From assembly GCA_036004665.1 (NCBI GenBank), contig DASYRG010000047.1:1-61752 (forward strand): 61,752 nt of DNA, given 5' to 3'. Both the position numbers and the translations under genes were made by a program. The notes beneath the pieces are model-generated. The model saw nothing but the letters and a program-made list of their open reading frames with translations. It had not been told where the DNA came from and searched no databases. The DNA is from JACQGZ01 sp036004665. GTDB lineage: Bacteria > Sysuimicrobiota > Sysuimicrobiia > Sysuimicrobiales > Humicultoraceae. Shown piece by piece: positions 1-9,294 of this stretch (its first letter is position 1; the number at the start of each line of letters is the position of its first letter).

Positions 1-57
1 TTCCTCGTCGTTTCCGATGCGTACAAGCGGTTCGTCCAGGAGTACCGGCGATCCTGA
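1..57 (+). CDS. C-terminal end of an unidentified protein (partial)
   Basis: An open frame enters from the left edge and ends at the TGA at 55-57. It encodes only 18 residues, ending in an aromatic, basic tail (YKRFVQEYRRS). The codons are GC-rich like the neighbours, so it is probably the end of a real gene. No function can be read from so short a piece. Confidence 0.3.
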   Translation, partial: FLVVSDAYKRFVQEYRRS

Positions 58-165
58 CACCTTAGACAATACCCTCACCCTGGAGGGATCGAATGGCCCT
101 CCTGAGACGTCCGCGCCCCGAGATGGCACGTCTGTCGCCCAGCCGGCTTGGGCACTCCATCGGAG

Positions 166-1797
166 ATGGCCCTCCCAGACCGTGCCACGACCCTGCCGCG
201 CGGCCGGTGGGCGAACGTCTCCCGCCTGCTCCTCCTGGCCGCCCCGACGGCACTGCTTGTGTTGCTGTTGCGCAATCCCGCCCTGGACCCGCCCCTGCCG
301 GCGCCCATCTTCCACTTCGAAATCGTCACGATCATCGCCGCGATCGGCGGGGTGCTGGCCGCCCTGATGATGGTCGTAGCCGAGCGGCTGCAGGAACCGC
401 GGGGATTCTTCCTGGCGCTCGGCTTCGGCGCCATCGCGGGCTTCTTCTTCATCCACGGATTTCTCACACCTGGCGTCATCTTCGAACAGGCCAGCCACGG
501 GATCCACTGGGCACCGCTGGTCGGATTTGCGCTGGCGGGGGTCTGTCTGGTGCTCAGTGCGGCGCGGCCCCGGCCCCAGGGAGACCCCTGGATCCACCGG
601 CGCCGGCGGGCGGCCGGGCTCGCTCTGCTGGCGATGTGGGTGGGGTTCCTCGTCCTGTCGGTGAAGGCCCCGGACTTCCTGGAGGGACAGTCGGCCACCG
701 CTGCCGCCTCGATCCGCGCGTGGCATCGCGCGGCGGGTCACGAAGACCATGACCCCTCGAGCCACGGGTTCGCCGAGCAGCTGATGGCGCAGTGGCGTGG
801 CTCCAGCCCCGGCTCAGAGGCTGACCGCATGGGTGAGGCCACCGGAATGTATGAGGAGGCGTCCGGCAGGCCCTGGATCGCCGTAATCGTCATGCTCTTT
901 GCTGGGACGGCCATGGGCGCAGCGGTCCTGCGGTACGCTCGGCAGTACCGGCTGAGCCAGTTATCCTCCCACCTCACCATCGTCTGGAGCGTCGCCCTGC
1001 TGCTGCAGAGTCTGCTCGCCTTTTTCTTTGCCTCTGTCTGGCGGGTGAGCTGGTGGGAATACCACGTCCTCGCCCTCTGCGGCGTGGGCACCATGGCCTA
1101 CGGGCTGGTCATCGACTACCGCCGCGGCCCGGGCATCGAAAAGGCCCTGGCCGCGCTGCTCGCGCGCGGCTCCGTTCGGACGCTGGAGGAGTCGTACACC
1201 GAGGTGCTCACCGGTCTTACGGCCGCAATCGAGGCACGGGACCCTTATACAAAGGGACACTCGGAGAAGGTCGCGCGGTTGGCCGCCTCGATGGGAGAGC
1301 GGATGGGACTGGCCCCGGAGATGGTGCGCGGGCTCTATCAGGCGGGGCTCATGCACGACGTCGGCAAAATGGCCATCCCCGACGCCATCCTGAACAAAGA
1401 GAGCAGTCTCACCGCCGAAGAGTTCGAGATCGTCAAAGGCCACCCCGCGCGGTCTGAGGACATCGTCGCGCGGGTCCCGTCGCTGCGGCCGCTGCGCTGG
1501 GCGATCCGCTGGCATCATGAGCGGTTGGACGGCTCCGGGTACCCGGATGGGCTGAAGGGCACTGAGATCCCACTCGAAGCGCACATCCTGGCCGTTGCCG
1601 ACGTCTTCGATGCGATGACTTCGGGACGGGCCTATCGTCCGGCGATCGCACAGGCCGACGCCCTCGACTGGCTGGATCAGCGTTCGGGGACGATGTTCGA
1701 CCCGCAGTGTCTCGAGATACTGCGTCAAGTGATCGGACCGGTACCGGCGGCCGCCCGCTCCGCCGTACGGCTCATCCCAGCACGGGAGGGGCGGTAA
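166..1797 (+). CDS. Membrane-anchored HD-GYP domain protein (putative c-di-GMP phosphodiesterase)
   Basis: The protein has 543 residues. The first 320 or so are a membrane module with several hydrophobic segments, beginning with an Ala/Leu-rich helix near residue 20. A C-terminal HD-GYP phosphohydrolase domain fills about residues 345-535. The metal-binding HDVGK is at about residue 397, followed by HHERLDGSGYP at about 450, which includes the GYP signature. Family knowledge predicts hydrolysis of cyclic di-GMP at the membrane, with the N-terminal part as a possible sensor. An in-frame TTG at 148 is an alternative start, but neither site has a clear ribosome-binding site. The next gene begins 2 bases after the stop, so the two are probably co-transcribed. 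Confidence 0.87.
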   Translation: MALPDRATTLPRGRWANVSRLLLLAAPTALLVLLLRNPALDPPLPAPIFHFEIVTIIAAIGGVLAALMMVVAERLQEPRGFFLALGFGAIAGFFFIHGFLTPGVIFEQASHGIHWAPLVGFALAGVCLVLSAARPRPQGDPWIHRRRRAAGLALLAMWVGFLVLSVKAPDFLEGQSATAAASIRAWHRAAGHEDHDPSSHGFAEQLMAQWRGSSPGSEADRMGEATGMYEEASGRPWIAVIVMLFAGTAMGAAVLRYARQYRLSQLSSHLTIVWSVALLLQSLLAFFFASVWRVSWWEYHVLALCGVGTMAYGLVIDYRRGPGIEKALAALLARGSVRTLEESYTEVLTGLTAAIEARDPYTKGHSEKVARLAASMGERMGLAPEMVRGLYQAGLMHDVGKMAIPDAILNKESSLTAEEFEIVKGHPARSEDIVARVPSLRPLRWAIRWHHERLDGSGYPDGLKGTEIPLEAHILAVADVFDAMTSGRAYRPAIAQADALDWLDQRSGTMFDPQCLEILRQVIGPVPAAARSAVRLIPAREGR

Positions 1798-1799
1798 CG

Positions 1800-2423
1800 A
1801 TGAAGTGGCTCGCCTGGCTCGCCGTGGTGAGTGTGTTCCTGATCACTCCTCGCCTGGGCGCCTCGGGCGAGGTCACCTCCACCGGCAAAGCAGCGGATCT
1901 CCGGCGCACCCTGAACGTGCTCTTCAGCGAGCATGTCTTCCTGGCCACCAACACCACGGCGGCGGCGCTCGGCGGCCGTGATGCCGAGTTCTCCGCGGCC
2001 GCCTGGGCGCTTGACGCCAACTCCATCGAGCTGGCGGCCGCAATCAGTTCGGTGTACGGGAAAGAGGTCGGCGACAAGTTCCTCGTGGGATGGCGCAAGC
2101 ACATCCGGTACTTCGTCGACTACACGAAGGGCGTGGCCGCGAAGGATCGCGCGAAACGGGAAGAATCCATCACCGAGCTCAACGAGTACGCGAAGGAACT
2201 CGCTGACTTCCTGCACTCGGCCAACCCGAACCTGCCCGCCGGCGCGCTGGATCGACTGGTGCGAGCGCACGTCGCCGCAGTGACCCGCGCGATCGACGCA
2301 CAGGGGGCGAAGAAACTGATGGACGCCTACAAGGCCGTCCGCGCGGCCGGGCTACAGACCCACACGATCGCCGACCCGATCGCCGAAGCGATCGTCAGAC
2401 AGTTCCCGGAGAAGTTCCGATAG
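1800..2423 (+). CDS. Secreted all-helical protein of unknown function
   Basis: The product has 207 residues with a clear signal peptide (MKWLAWLAVVSVFLITPRLGA) and then a fully helical body without cysteines. Conserved-looking stretches (LFSEHVFLATNTTAAALGG, SSVYGKEVGDKF, WRKHIRYFVDYTKG, AIVRQFPEKF) resemble helical repeats that accompany copper amine oxidase N-terminal-type domains in secreted Bacilli proteins. That resemblance is from memory. The GGGAGGGG site just upstream supports the ATG at 1800. It is closely coupled to the HD-GYP gene, so it may act with that envelope sensor. The exact role is unknown. Confidence 0.72.
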   Translation: MKWLAWLAVVSVFLITPRLGASGEVTSTGKAADLRRTLNVLFSEHVFLATNTTAAALGGRDAEFSAAAWALDANSIELAAAISSVYGKEVGDKFLVGWRKHIRYFVDYTKGVAAKDRAKREESITELNEYAKELADFLHSANPNLPAGALDRLVRAHVAAVTRAIDAQGAKKLMDAYKAVRAAGLQTHTIADPIAEAIVRQFPEKFR

Positions 2424-2562
2424 GAGAGTCCGCGGTACGCTTCGAGACGTTCCCGGCTCCAAACCCGGTGTGCTTGCCCTCCCTCCGCGGAATCCTCCGG
2501 CAGGCTATGCTGAACCACAGTGCGGCCGGTCTGGGGCGCTCCTGGTCGCCGAGGTGATCTCG

Positions 2563-3090
2563 ATGGATGCCTATCTGGCCGTCGTGGGAAAGCGCGAAGT
2601 GCGCCGGTACCGACCTCTGCCTGTGCCGCGGGAGACGCTCATCCAAATCGTCGAGGCGGGGCGCGCCAGCGGCAGCAGCCGCAACCGCCAGCCCTGGCGT
2701 TTCATCCTCATCACCGAACGCGCGCGCCTGGGCGCCCTTTCCCCGCTGGTCTCTCGCCCCCGGAACCTCGAGGGATGCCCGGCTGCGATCGTCGTGGCCC
2801 TGACCAACCCACGCATGCAATTCGACGCCGGACGAGCGGCACAGAACTTGATGCTGGCCGCCTGGGCCATGGGAGTGGGCTCCTGTCCGAACACGCCGCT
2901 GCAAGAACCGACGATCAAAGAACTGTTGGGGCTGCCTGCTGACACCTCCGTGCCGACCATTCTCAGCCTGGGCTACCCCGCCCCTGGAGAACCGAGGCCC
3001 CGCCCGTCCGCAGACGCGGCGGCCGTACTCTCGCGGGTGAACCGGTTAGCCCTTGAAGAGGTCCTGCACCGTGAGACGTACCGCTCCTAG
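2563..3090 (+). CDS. Nitroreductase family protein
   Basis: The product has 175 residues, about the usual length for a small FMN-dependent nitroreductase. The N-terminal REVRRYRPLPV and the ASGSSRNRQPWRF stretch form the typical FMN-phosphate binding region. The segment around GRAAQNLMLAAWAMGVGSC and the final LGYPAPGE motif are also family hallmarks. The enzyme should use NAD(P)H to reduce nitro groups, quinones or related substrates in the cytoplasm. The ATG at 2563 follows GAGGTGATC, so I prefer it to the longer GTG-initiated frame from 2470. The physiological substrate cannot be told. Confidence 0.88.
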   Translation: MDAYLAVVGKREVRRYRPLPVPRETLIQIVEAGRASGSSRNRQPWRFILITERARLGALSPLVSRPRNLEGCPAAIVVALTNPRMQFDAGRAAQNLMLAAWAMGVGSCPNTPLQEPTIKELLGLPADTSVPTILSLGYPAPGEPRPRPSADAAAVLSRVNRLALEEVLHRETYRS

Positions 3091-3110
3091 GTTCAGGTGG
3101 CTCTGGCCCG

Positions 3111-4106
3111 TCAGCGCGTCCGGATCACGACCAGTTTGTCCACGCCGGACTCGGCCGCCCAGACCTCGGGCCGCCCGAGGATCTGCCGGACATTTGCGGG
3201 AGAACTCGGCAGTGTGAACACATCGAAACGCTCAGTCGCCGGGTCGAACCGCACAAGGGCGTTGGCTCCCCAGTCGGCGACCCAGACACTTTCCCGTTCA
3301 TCTACGAAGACGGCGTAGGCCATCGGCGCGCGCCCAGGAAGCTTCCACTCCCGCCACCGCGCCGTCGCCGGGTCGTACATCCCCAACTGGCCCGCGTTCC
3401 ACTCGCTCACCCAGATGCGTCCGCGGGAATCGGACCAGACGCGGCGCGCGCCCTGACCCTGCGTCGGAGGGTCGATCACCGTCGCCGCACCGGTTTGGAG
3501 ATTGACGCGGGCGATGTGGTTCCCCGCCAGAGAGGCGTAGTATACGTCCCCGCCTGGCGTCGTAGCGATACCGTACGGCCCGCGCCCGCGCGGCGCCTGG
3601 AAGACCTCTACACGGCCGTCGGCAGGATTCATCCGGCCGTAGACACCGCTCTGCCCGGTAAACCAGAGCACGCCCCGCCCGTCGAAAGTGGCGGTATTGA
3701 GGTTGGCGCGCCCCCTTCCTGCCGGCAGCGGGTAGACCTGCACTCGGGCCGTGGCTGGATCGACCCGCACGATGGCATTGAGCCCCCCATCGGTAATCCA
3801 GGGCGCACCGTCAGGCCCGACGATCACGCCGTGCGGCGCCGAGCCGTCTCCCAGTTTGATGTGGCGGGTCCGGCCGGTTGCCGGATCGAGATGGCCGAGC
3901 TCGCCGGACCGTTGCGCCGTGTACCAGACGCCCCCGTCGCGTGCCGGCGCAACGTCATGAGGGTGCGACCCTTGGGGGACCGGGAATTCCCGGATGATGT
4001 CGCTCGGGGCGCTGAGCACTCCCGCTTGAGGAAAACCGCCTCTCACCAGCAAAAAGGCCAGGCAGGCTGCAGCTAGTACCCAAGAGCGCACAGGAAGCGA
4101 TCGCAA
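3111..4106 (-). CDS. Virginiamycin B lyase-like secreted beta-propeller protein
   Basis: The product has 331 residues with a signal peptide, then repeated blade motifs (GVWYTAQ, GAPWITDGG, GVLWFTG, GRIWVSEWN, SVWVADWG), as in Vgb/streptogramin lyase seven-bladed propellers. True Vgb linearises streptogramin B, but most relatives have other or unknown roles and this one is predicted to be exported. The start chosen is TTG at 4106, because AGGAGG lies 8 bases upstream; a GTG at 4115 would fall inside that site. The site overlaps the stop of the upstream permease, so it is the last gene of the sugar ABC operon and may process or sense the same substrate. Confidence 0.8.
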   Translation of the reverse strand: MRSLPVRSWVLAAACLAFLLVRGGFPQAGVLSAPSDIIREFPVPQGSHPHDVAPARDGGVWYTAQRSGELGHLDPATGRTRHIKLGDGSAPHGVIVGPDGAPWITDGGLNAIVRVDPATARVQVYPLPAGRGRANLNTATFDGRGVLWFTGQSGVYGRMNPADGRVEVFQAPRGRGPYGIATTPGGDVYYASLAGNHIARVNLQTGAATVIDPPTQGQGARRVWSDSRGRIWVSEWNAGQLGMYDPATARWREWKLPGRAPMAYAVFVDERESVWVADWGANALVRFDPATERFDVFTLPSSPANVRQILGRPEVWAAESGVDKLVVIRTR

Positions 4107-4118
4107 TACAACCACCTC

Positions 4119-4988
4119 CTAGAACTTGATCCCGGCTCGGGCGATCCCCTGAATAAAGTAACGTTGCAGCACGAAGAAGAGTGCCAGAATCGGCAGCACG
4201 GAGAAGGTCGCCGCGGCCATGAGCAGCCGGGGCTGGGTGCCCCACTCGTTCGAGAACGACAGGAGGCCCACCATGATCGGCCGCATTTCCGGCGTGTTGG
4301 TCACGATGAGCGGCCAGGTCAGCGCGTTCCAGGAGCCCAGAAAGCTCAGCAACCCGACGGTGATGAAGGCCGGCTTGCTCAACGGCACGACGATGCGCCA
4401 GAGAAAGGTGAGGTGCGAGGCACCGTCCACCGTGGCCGCGTCCTGGAGTTCCTGGGGGATGCTGGCGAAGAACTGGCGCATGAAGAAGATGCCGAACACG
4501 CTGGCCAGCCAGGGGATGATCAGGGCGTAGTAGGTGTTCAGCCAGCCCAGCCGTACGATCGTGATGTAGTTGGGCACGAGCTGCACTTCCCCGGGGATCA
4601 TCAGCGTCCCTAGGAAGAGGACGAAGAGCGCCTCCCGCCCCCAGAAGCGCATCCGCGAGAAGGCGTAGGCCGCCAGCGCCGAGGTTGCGAGGACGCCGCT
4701 GGTCTCCATCACCGAGATGAAAACGCTGTTCAGGAAGTAGCGGCCGAACGGCGCGTGGTTCCAGGCGTCGATATAGTTCTCCCAGGCCAGCCGCGACGGG
4801 ATCCACTTGAACGGATCGGTGAAGATCTCGGCGATCGGCTTCATCGAGGTCGAGACCATCAGATAGTAGGGCAGAAGCACCGCCGCCACGCTGGCCAGCA
4901 GGATCAGGTGGACCAGGGCGTTCTTCGCCCCAAAGCGCGGCCGCCGGGCGGCGCGGGTCTCGGCGGGGAGCGCGAGGGCCTGGGCCAT
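4119..4988 (-). CDS. Carbohydrate ABC transporter permease, MalG type
   Basis: The product has 289 residues with six predicted membrane helices. The cytoplasmic EAA loop reads QDAATVDGASHLTFLWRIV, which in this family docks onto the transport ATPase. The ATG at 4988 lies one base after the stop of the preceding permease, so the two are translationally coupled; longer upstream extensions are out of character (Ser/Trp/Arg runs). With 4990-5931 it forms the heterodimeric channel of a CUT1-type sugar importer. No ATPase is encoded nearby, so a shared MsmK/UgpC-type ATPase elsewhere is likely. Confidence 0.92.
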   Translation of the reverse strand: MAQALALPAETRAARRPRFGAKNALVHLILLASVAAVLLPYYLMVSTSMKPIAEIFTDPFKWIPSRLAWENYIDAWNHAPFGRYFLNSVFISVMETSGVLATSALAAYAFSRMRFWGREALFVLFLGTLMIPGEVQLVPNYITIVRLGWLNTYYALIIPWLASVFGIFFMRQFFASIPQELQDAATVDGASHLTFLWRIVVPLSKPAFITVGLLSFLGSWNALTWPLIVTNTPEMRPIMVGLLSFSNEWGTQPRLLMAAATFSVLPILALFFVLQRYFIQGIARAGIKF

Positions 4989-4989
4989 C

Positions 4990-5931
4990 TCAGGTGTCGT
5001 AGTGGACCCGCGGCGCCAGGACCCGCCGCTGCAGCATGGTGATGATGAAGATGATCGCAAAGAGCGCGTATGCCTGCGCAGACGCGTAGCCCATGCGAAA
5101 GAACTGGAAGCCCTGCTGATAGATCGAGTAGACGATGGTGAGCGTGCGGTCCAGCGGGCCCCCGCCGGTGAGAAAGAGCGGCAGGGCGAACACCTTGAAG
5201 GCTCCGATCATACTCACGACGAGCACGAAGTAGGTTGTCGGCGAGAGCAGGGGGAGGGTGATGTATCGGAAGGCCTGCGGCCCGTTTGCCCCGTCGATCT
5301 GAGCGGCCTCGTAGTAATCTGGCGAGATGTTCTGCATGCCGGCCAGGAAAATGACGATGTCCCGGCCGATGCTCCCCCAGATGGAGACGGCGATGATGGC
5401 CGGCATGGCCTGGGTGGGATCGAGCAGCCAACGCTGCGGGGGAATGCCCACTCTCCCGATCAGGTAGTTGAGGAGCCCGAACTGGTCCGGCTGGTAGAGC
5501 CAGTGCCAGACCATCGCCGCCGCGGCCAGCGAGGTCACGTGGGGGACGAAGAAGGCGGTGCGATACCAGGACATCCCTGACAGTTTCCGGTTGAGCAGAA
5601 TGGCGAAAGACAACGCAAATGGGATCGTCAGGAAGACGGAGACGAGAGCAAAGTAGGTCGTGTTGCTCAGGGCGGTGATGAACTTTTCATCTGCTAGCAG
5701 CGCCGCGTAGTTGCCGATCCCGACGAAAGGACGCACGGGGTCGATCATGTTCCATTTCATCAGGCTGACGTAGAACGCGTAGAGGATCGGGAAGAAGTGA
5801 AAGACGGCCAGCACGGCGGCCGCCGGCAGGAGGAACCCCCACGCCTCCAGATTTTCCAGCAGGCGCCGGACGCGGCGCGAGGGGGCCCGGGGGAGCCCCC
5901 TCACAGGTGTTGCGGCTTCGACGGCAGTCAC
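4990..5931 (-). CDS. Carbohydrate ABC transporter permease, MalF type
   Basis: The product has 313 residues with six membrane helices after a basic N-terminal tail. The EAA motif is YEAAQIDGANGPQAFRYITLPLL. It is the first permease of the CUT1 importer and lies about 50 bases downstream of the binding-protein gene on the same strand. The start is a GTG at 5931 with GGAG just upstream. Its partner, the MalG-type permease, begins one base after its stop. The sugar specificity cannot be deduced. Confidence 0.92.
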   Translation of the reverse strand: MTAVEAATPVRGLPRAPSRRVRRLLENLEAWGFLLPAAAVLAVFHFFPILYAFYVSLMKWNMIDPVRPFVGIGNYAALLADEKFITALSNTTYFALVSVFLTIPFALSFAILLNRKLSGMSWYRTAFFVPHVTSLAAAAMVWHWLYQPDQFGLLNYLIGRVGIPPQRWLLDPTQAMPAIIAVSIWGSIGRDIVIFLAGMQNISPDYYEAAQIDGANGPQAFRYITLPLLSPTTYFVLVVSMIGAFKVFALPLFLTGGGPLDRTLTIVYSIYQQGFQFFRMGYASAQAYALFAIIFIITMLQRRVLAPRVHYDT

Positions 5932-5983
5932 GGAGCCGCGCTCCGGTCAGCGCCGAACTGCTTTCACGCCACGAACCGGCGTG

Positions 5984-7255
5984 TCACTTCCGCTGCGACA
6001 ACAGCTTGTTGGCCCTGGCCGCCGCGTCGTCCAACGCCTGTTTGGGCGTCTTCTTACCCAGGAGCGCTTCTTCGACGGCGCCGGAGACAATGTTCCGGAT
6101 TTCGTTCCACTCCGAAATGCTGGGTTCGGCCTTGGCCACGGCCAGCGAATCCAGGCCGGCGCGGTGCTCGGGGTTGTCGCGCATGTAGACGCGCGCCAGC
6201 GTCGAGTCGCGCGCGGAGCGGCGCACGGGCATGTAGTAGGTCTTCATGAACCATCGGGCCTGGGCGTTGGTACTGGTGATGAACTTGATGTACTTCCAGG
6301 CGGCCGCCTGCTGCTCGGGCGTGGACTTGGCCAGGATGGCGACGTCGGTGCCCGAGAGGATGGTGGCCTTGGTCTTCTTGTAAGGAAGCGGTGCCAGTCC
6401 CACCGTGAAGCGGCCGGCCGCCGCGGCCTTGGCGAAGGCGAGGCCGGGGTTGGTGGCGATGTACATGGCCGTCTTGCCGGCGCCCATATCCGCGTCGGCG
6501 AACCCCGAGATCACGTACGCGACCTTGTGCGTCTGCACCAGGTCGAACAGGAACTGCAACGCCTCCACGCCGGCGGCGCTGTTGAAGGCGACTTCCCGGC
6601 CCCCGGCCTGGATGTACGCTCCGCCGTTGGTCAGCAGGAAGGCGAAGAAGTAGTCCTCCGTGCTGCGGACGGTGAAGCCGTAGCGAGTGGTCCGGCCGCC
6701 CTCCTCTTTGGTCAGCGCCTTGGCCACTTTGAGCAGGTCATCCCAGGTCTCGGGGACTCGCAGGTTGTTCTGCTTCAGCAGATCCTCGTTGTAGAAGAGC
6801 AGGTAGACGCTCTTGTTGAACGGCATCGTCCACTGCACGCCGTTGAAGGTGTTCGTCTGCCGCAGCAGCGGGAGGATATCGCTGAGCTCCTCCTCGGAGA
6901 GGCCGTCCGGTCCCTTGAAGAAGTTCTGCACGGGAACGATCGCCTTGGCCTGGATCAGTTGTTCCGTCCAAGTGGGAAAGAGCTGCGTGATCGTAGGCGG
7001 TTGGCCCGCGGCGACCGCGGCGATCAGTTTCTGGTTCAGCGCGCCGTAGTTGCCCTGGTATTGCGCCGCCACGGCGATCCCCGGATTCAGCTTGTTGAAG
7101 TCGTTGGTCAGTTCGTCGATCGCGGGGTTGAGCACCCCGCTCATGCCGTGCCAGAAGGTGATGCTCACCGGCCCGCCCGCACCCGCGGGGAGGCCCATCA
7201 CCGCGGCCAGCAGCAGCGACGCCACGGCCGCCCGAAGGACCCGCCCGACCTTCAT
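5984..7255 (-). CDS. ABC transporter extracellular sugar-binding protein (family 1)
   Basis: The product has 423 residues with an N-terminal signal peptide and no lipobox cysteine, followed by a mature start typical of family 1 binding proteins (VSITFWHGMSG). The segments LFYNEDLLKQNNL and PETWDDLLKVAKAL are family signatures, and the length fits. It should capture an oligosaccharide or a glycerol-phosphate-type ligand outside the membrane and deliver it to the two permeases. The start ATG follows an AGGGGG site. It is the first gene of the operon 7255 to 3111. Confidence 0.93.
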   Translation of the reverse strand: MKVGRVLRAAVASLLLAAVMGLPAGAGGPVSITFWHGMSGVLNPAIDELTNDFNKLNPGIAVAAQYQGNYGALNQKLIAAVAAGQPPTITQLFPTWTEQLIQAKAIVPVQNFFKGPDGLSEEELSDILPLLRQTNTFNGVQWTMPFNKSVYLLFYNEDLLKQNNLRVPETWDDLLKVAKALTKEEGGRTTRYGFTVRSTEDYFFAFLLTNGGAYIQAGGREVAFNSAAGVEALQFLFDLVQTHKVAYVISGFADADMGAGKTAMYIATNPGLAFAKAAAAGRFTVGLAPLPYKKTKATILSGTDVAILAKSTPEQQAAAWKYIKFITSTNAQARWFMKTYYMPVRRSARDSTLARVYMRDNPEHRAGLDSLAVAKAEPSISEWNEIRNIVSGAVEEALLGKKTPKQALDDAAARANKLLSQRK

Positions 7256-7345
7256 CGTGTCACGCCCCCTTTGATCTGCGGAAAATCCGCCGTGTAGGTT
7301 CGACCCGCCGCAAATGAGACCCTGTCGCGCCTCCGGCTGGGTTGG

Positions 7346-8476
7346 TCAGAGCAGCCCTTCGATCCAGGTGCCGACGAGATAGCCGATGCCGGCGATGCCC
7401 AATCCCACTAGGAACATGTCAATGCCGCTGCGCAGCGCGCCCCGGCCGGTGAAGACGCTACGCGCCGCCCCGACGCCGAAGTGCGCCGCCATGCTGACGA
7501 TGAACGCGGTCCACACTGCTCCCGCGCCGCGCAGGAAGACGAACGGCAGCACGGGGATGGCCGCGCCCACCGCGGTGGCCAGCCCGGTGATCCACCCCTC
7601 ACGCAGCGGCGACATGCCGGCGGGAGCGATGCCCAGCTCCAGCTGCGTCTTCTCTTCGAGGGCCCGTTCGGGCTGGCGCATCACCTCACTGGCGGTCTGG
7701 CGGGCAGCGGCCGCGTTGATGCCGCGCGCGCGGTACAGCAGAGCCAGTTCCTCCTCCTCCAGATCGGGCATCAGCCGCAGTTCGTCTCGCTCCACCGCGA
7801 TCTCGTGCGCGTAGACCTCGCGCTCGGACTTGGCGGCGAGGAAGCCACTGCTGCCCATCGAAAGCGCGTCGGCGAAGAGGCCGGCCACCCCAGAGACCAG
7901 GACGATCTGGTGCGCCACGCTCGCGCCGAGGACCCCCATGACCAGGCCGAAGTTCGCGGTCAACCCATCGTTGAAGCCGTACACGACGTTGCGCAGGAAG
8001 CCCCCCGAAGCGGTGCGGTGCCAGGGCTCGCCCTCGACGCCCAGCATCTGCCCCAATTGCTCGGCGTGCTCCGCGGACTCTTTCGCCAGATCGAGGGCGA
8101 CCGCGGAAGCCGGCCCGTGGTCGTAGTCGCGGGCGCCCCGCAGATAGCCTTTCGTTTCCCGTCCTTCCTCGGAGAGGAGGATGGAGATCAGCAGTTTCCA
8201 CCCGAAGCTTCGTCCGACCAGCGCCAGGAGACGGGCGCGGGCGCTTGGGCGCAGCGGCCCCACGTGGACGCCGGCGTCGCGCAGGACGGCCTCCCAGCGG
8301 GCGACGTGGCGGTCCTCCACCTCGGCGAGATCTTCGAAGACTCTGGCGCGGGCGGGGTCCGGCTCCGCGGCGGCGATGCGGCGATAGAGAAAGGCCGCGT
8401 CGCCCTCATCCTGCCGGTGCTGCCGCCAGACAGAGCGTTGGCCGGGCGTGGGTCGTTCCTGGACGGTGGTCGCCAT
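7346..8476 (-). CDS. MbfA-like protein: ferritin/rubrerythrin-like domain fused to a VIT1/CCC1 iron transporter
   Basis: The product has 376 residues. The N-terminal 150 or so form a ferritin-like helical bundle with metal ligands such as E24 and the EDRH motif (E54, H57), plus a later KESAEHAEQL helix. The C-terminal part is a VIT1/CCC1 membrane domain (FNDGLTANFGLVMGVLGA, then ALSMGSSGFLAAKSE, and terminal hydrophobic helices). MbfA proteins of this architecture export iron in response to iron overload or peroxide. No iron box was found upstream. It reads in the same direction as the sugar operon but is transcribed away from the GYD gene. Confidence 0.88.
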   Translation of the reverse strand: MATTVQERPTPGQRSVWRQHRQDEGDAAFLYRRIAAAEPDPARARVFEDLAEVEDRHVARWEAVLRDAGVHVGPLRPSARARLLALVGRSFGWKLLISILLSEEGRETKGYLRGARDYDHGPASAVALDLAKESAEHAEQLGQMLGVEGEPWHRTASGGFLRNVVYGFNDGLTANFGLVMGVLGASVAHQIVLVSGVAGLFADALSMGSSGFLAAKSEREVYAHEIAVERDELRLMPDLEEEELALLYRARGINAAAARQTASEVMRQPERALEEKTQLELGIAPAGMSPLREGWITGLATAVGAAIPVLPFVFLRGAGAVWTAFIVSMAAHFGVGAARSVFTGRGALRSGIDMFLVGLGIAGIGYLVGTWIEGLL

Positions 8477-8631
8477 CTCGCGCAGACGGCTCCGTCGCCG
8501 GAGCCTTCATCTCTCATTATGGGGGAAGGAGGCCTCGAATGCAGGGGGCCGCGGCGGCCGTCCCGAACGCTCTCCCCGCTTCCACAAATGACCGTGATAC
8601 ACGTTCAGGGCGCTCAAAGGAGGGCGATGAC

Positions 8632-8922
8632 ATGCCGGTCTATGTGCAGTTGATTAGTTGGACGGAGAAAGGCGCCTCGGCGGCCAAGGACACCGTACAG
8701 CGGGCACAGCGCGCCCGCGCCGCGGCGGAGAAACTGGGAGTCAGGCTCCGCGAGGTCGTCTGGACGATGGGGCGCTACGACGTGGTGGCCATCTTTGAGG
8801 CGCCCAACGACGAGACGGCCAGCAAATACTCGCTCGGGGTCGGTGCGCTCGGCTTCGCCCACACCGAGACGCTGCGCGGCTACTCGGAGGCTGAGATTAG
8901 TAAGATCGTCGAGGGCCTCTGA
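8632..8922 (+). CDS. GYD domain protein
   Basis: The product has 96 residues and matches the small GYD family: PVYVQLISWTEKG at the start, VVWTMGRYDVVAIFEAPND in the middle, and a final TLRGYSEAEISKIV. These are ferredoxin-fold (dimeric alpha/beta barrel-like) proteins of uncertain function. The ATG at 8632 follows AGGAGGGCG at an ideal distance. It is a single-gene unit. Confidence 0.88.
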   Translation: MPVYVQLISWTEKGASAAKDTVQRAQRARAAAEKLGVRLREVVWTMGRYDVVAIFEAPNDETASKYSLGVGALGFAHTETLRGYSEAEISKIVEGL

Positions 8923-8941
8923 TCGACGCGGATCCAGAGCG

Positions 8942-9223
8942 TTACGAACACTTCACGGTGCGACTATAATCGTACCTGCTACCATTCCACCGCCACACGG
9001 GGCACTGGAATCCCGGACCCAGGATGAGCAGGTCTCGGTATCCTTTCGTGCGCGTCGTCAGGACCTTCACATCGGCGGCGGGGACTCCAAGATTTTGGAC
9101 ATACCGGCCCTGTGAGTTCTTGACGTACAATTGCACGCCGCTCCCGGCGGACCCAAACAGGGCCGTGCTGCCGCTGATGATGACCAGCACTCCTTGGAGA
9201 GCGTCAGCCACGGAACGTGTCAT
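8942..9223 (-). CDS. Hypothetical small protein with a C-terminal WRWNG motif
   Basis: The product has 93 residues, starting at the ATG at 9223 directly behind a GAGGAGGG site. It has a moderately hydrophobic N-terminus (LQGVLVIISGSTALFGSAG), not a classical signal peptide. The C-terminal half (DLLILGPGFQCPVWRWNGSRYDY) resembles the end of small exported or periplasmic proteins that end in a Pro-Val-Trp-Arg-Trp-Asn-Gly motif. Two cysteines (FQC and the penultimate C) may pair. The function is unknown. Confidence 0.7.
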   Translation of the reverse strand: MTRSVADALQGVLVIISGSTALFGSAGSGVQLYVKNSQGRYVQNLGVPAADVKVLTTRTKGYRDLLILGPGFQCPVWRWNGSRYDYSRTVKCS

Positions 9224-9294
9224 GATCCCTCCTCGAGATGCCGCGGCTACCCGCCCGGTCGAGAAGACGCTAAAATGGTGAGGTTCGGGTCCGC

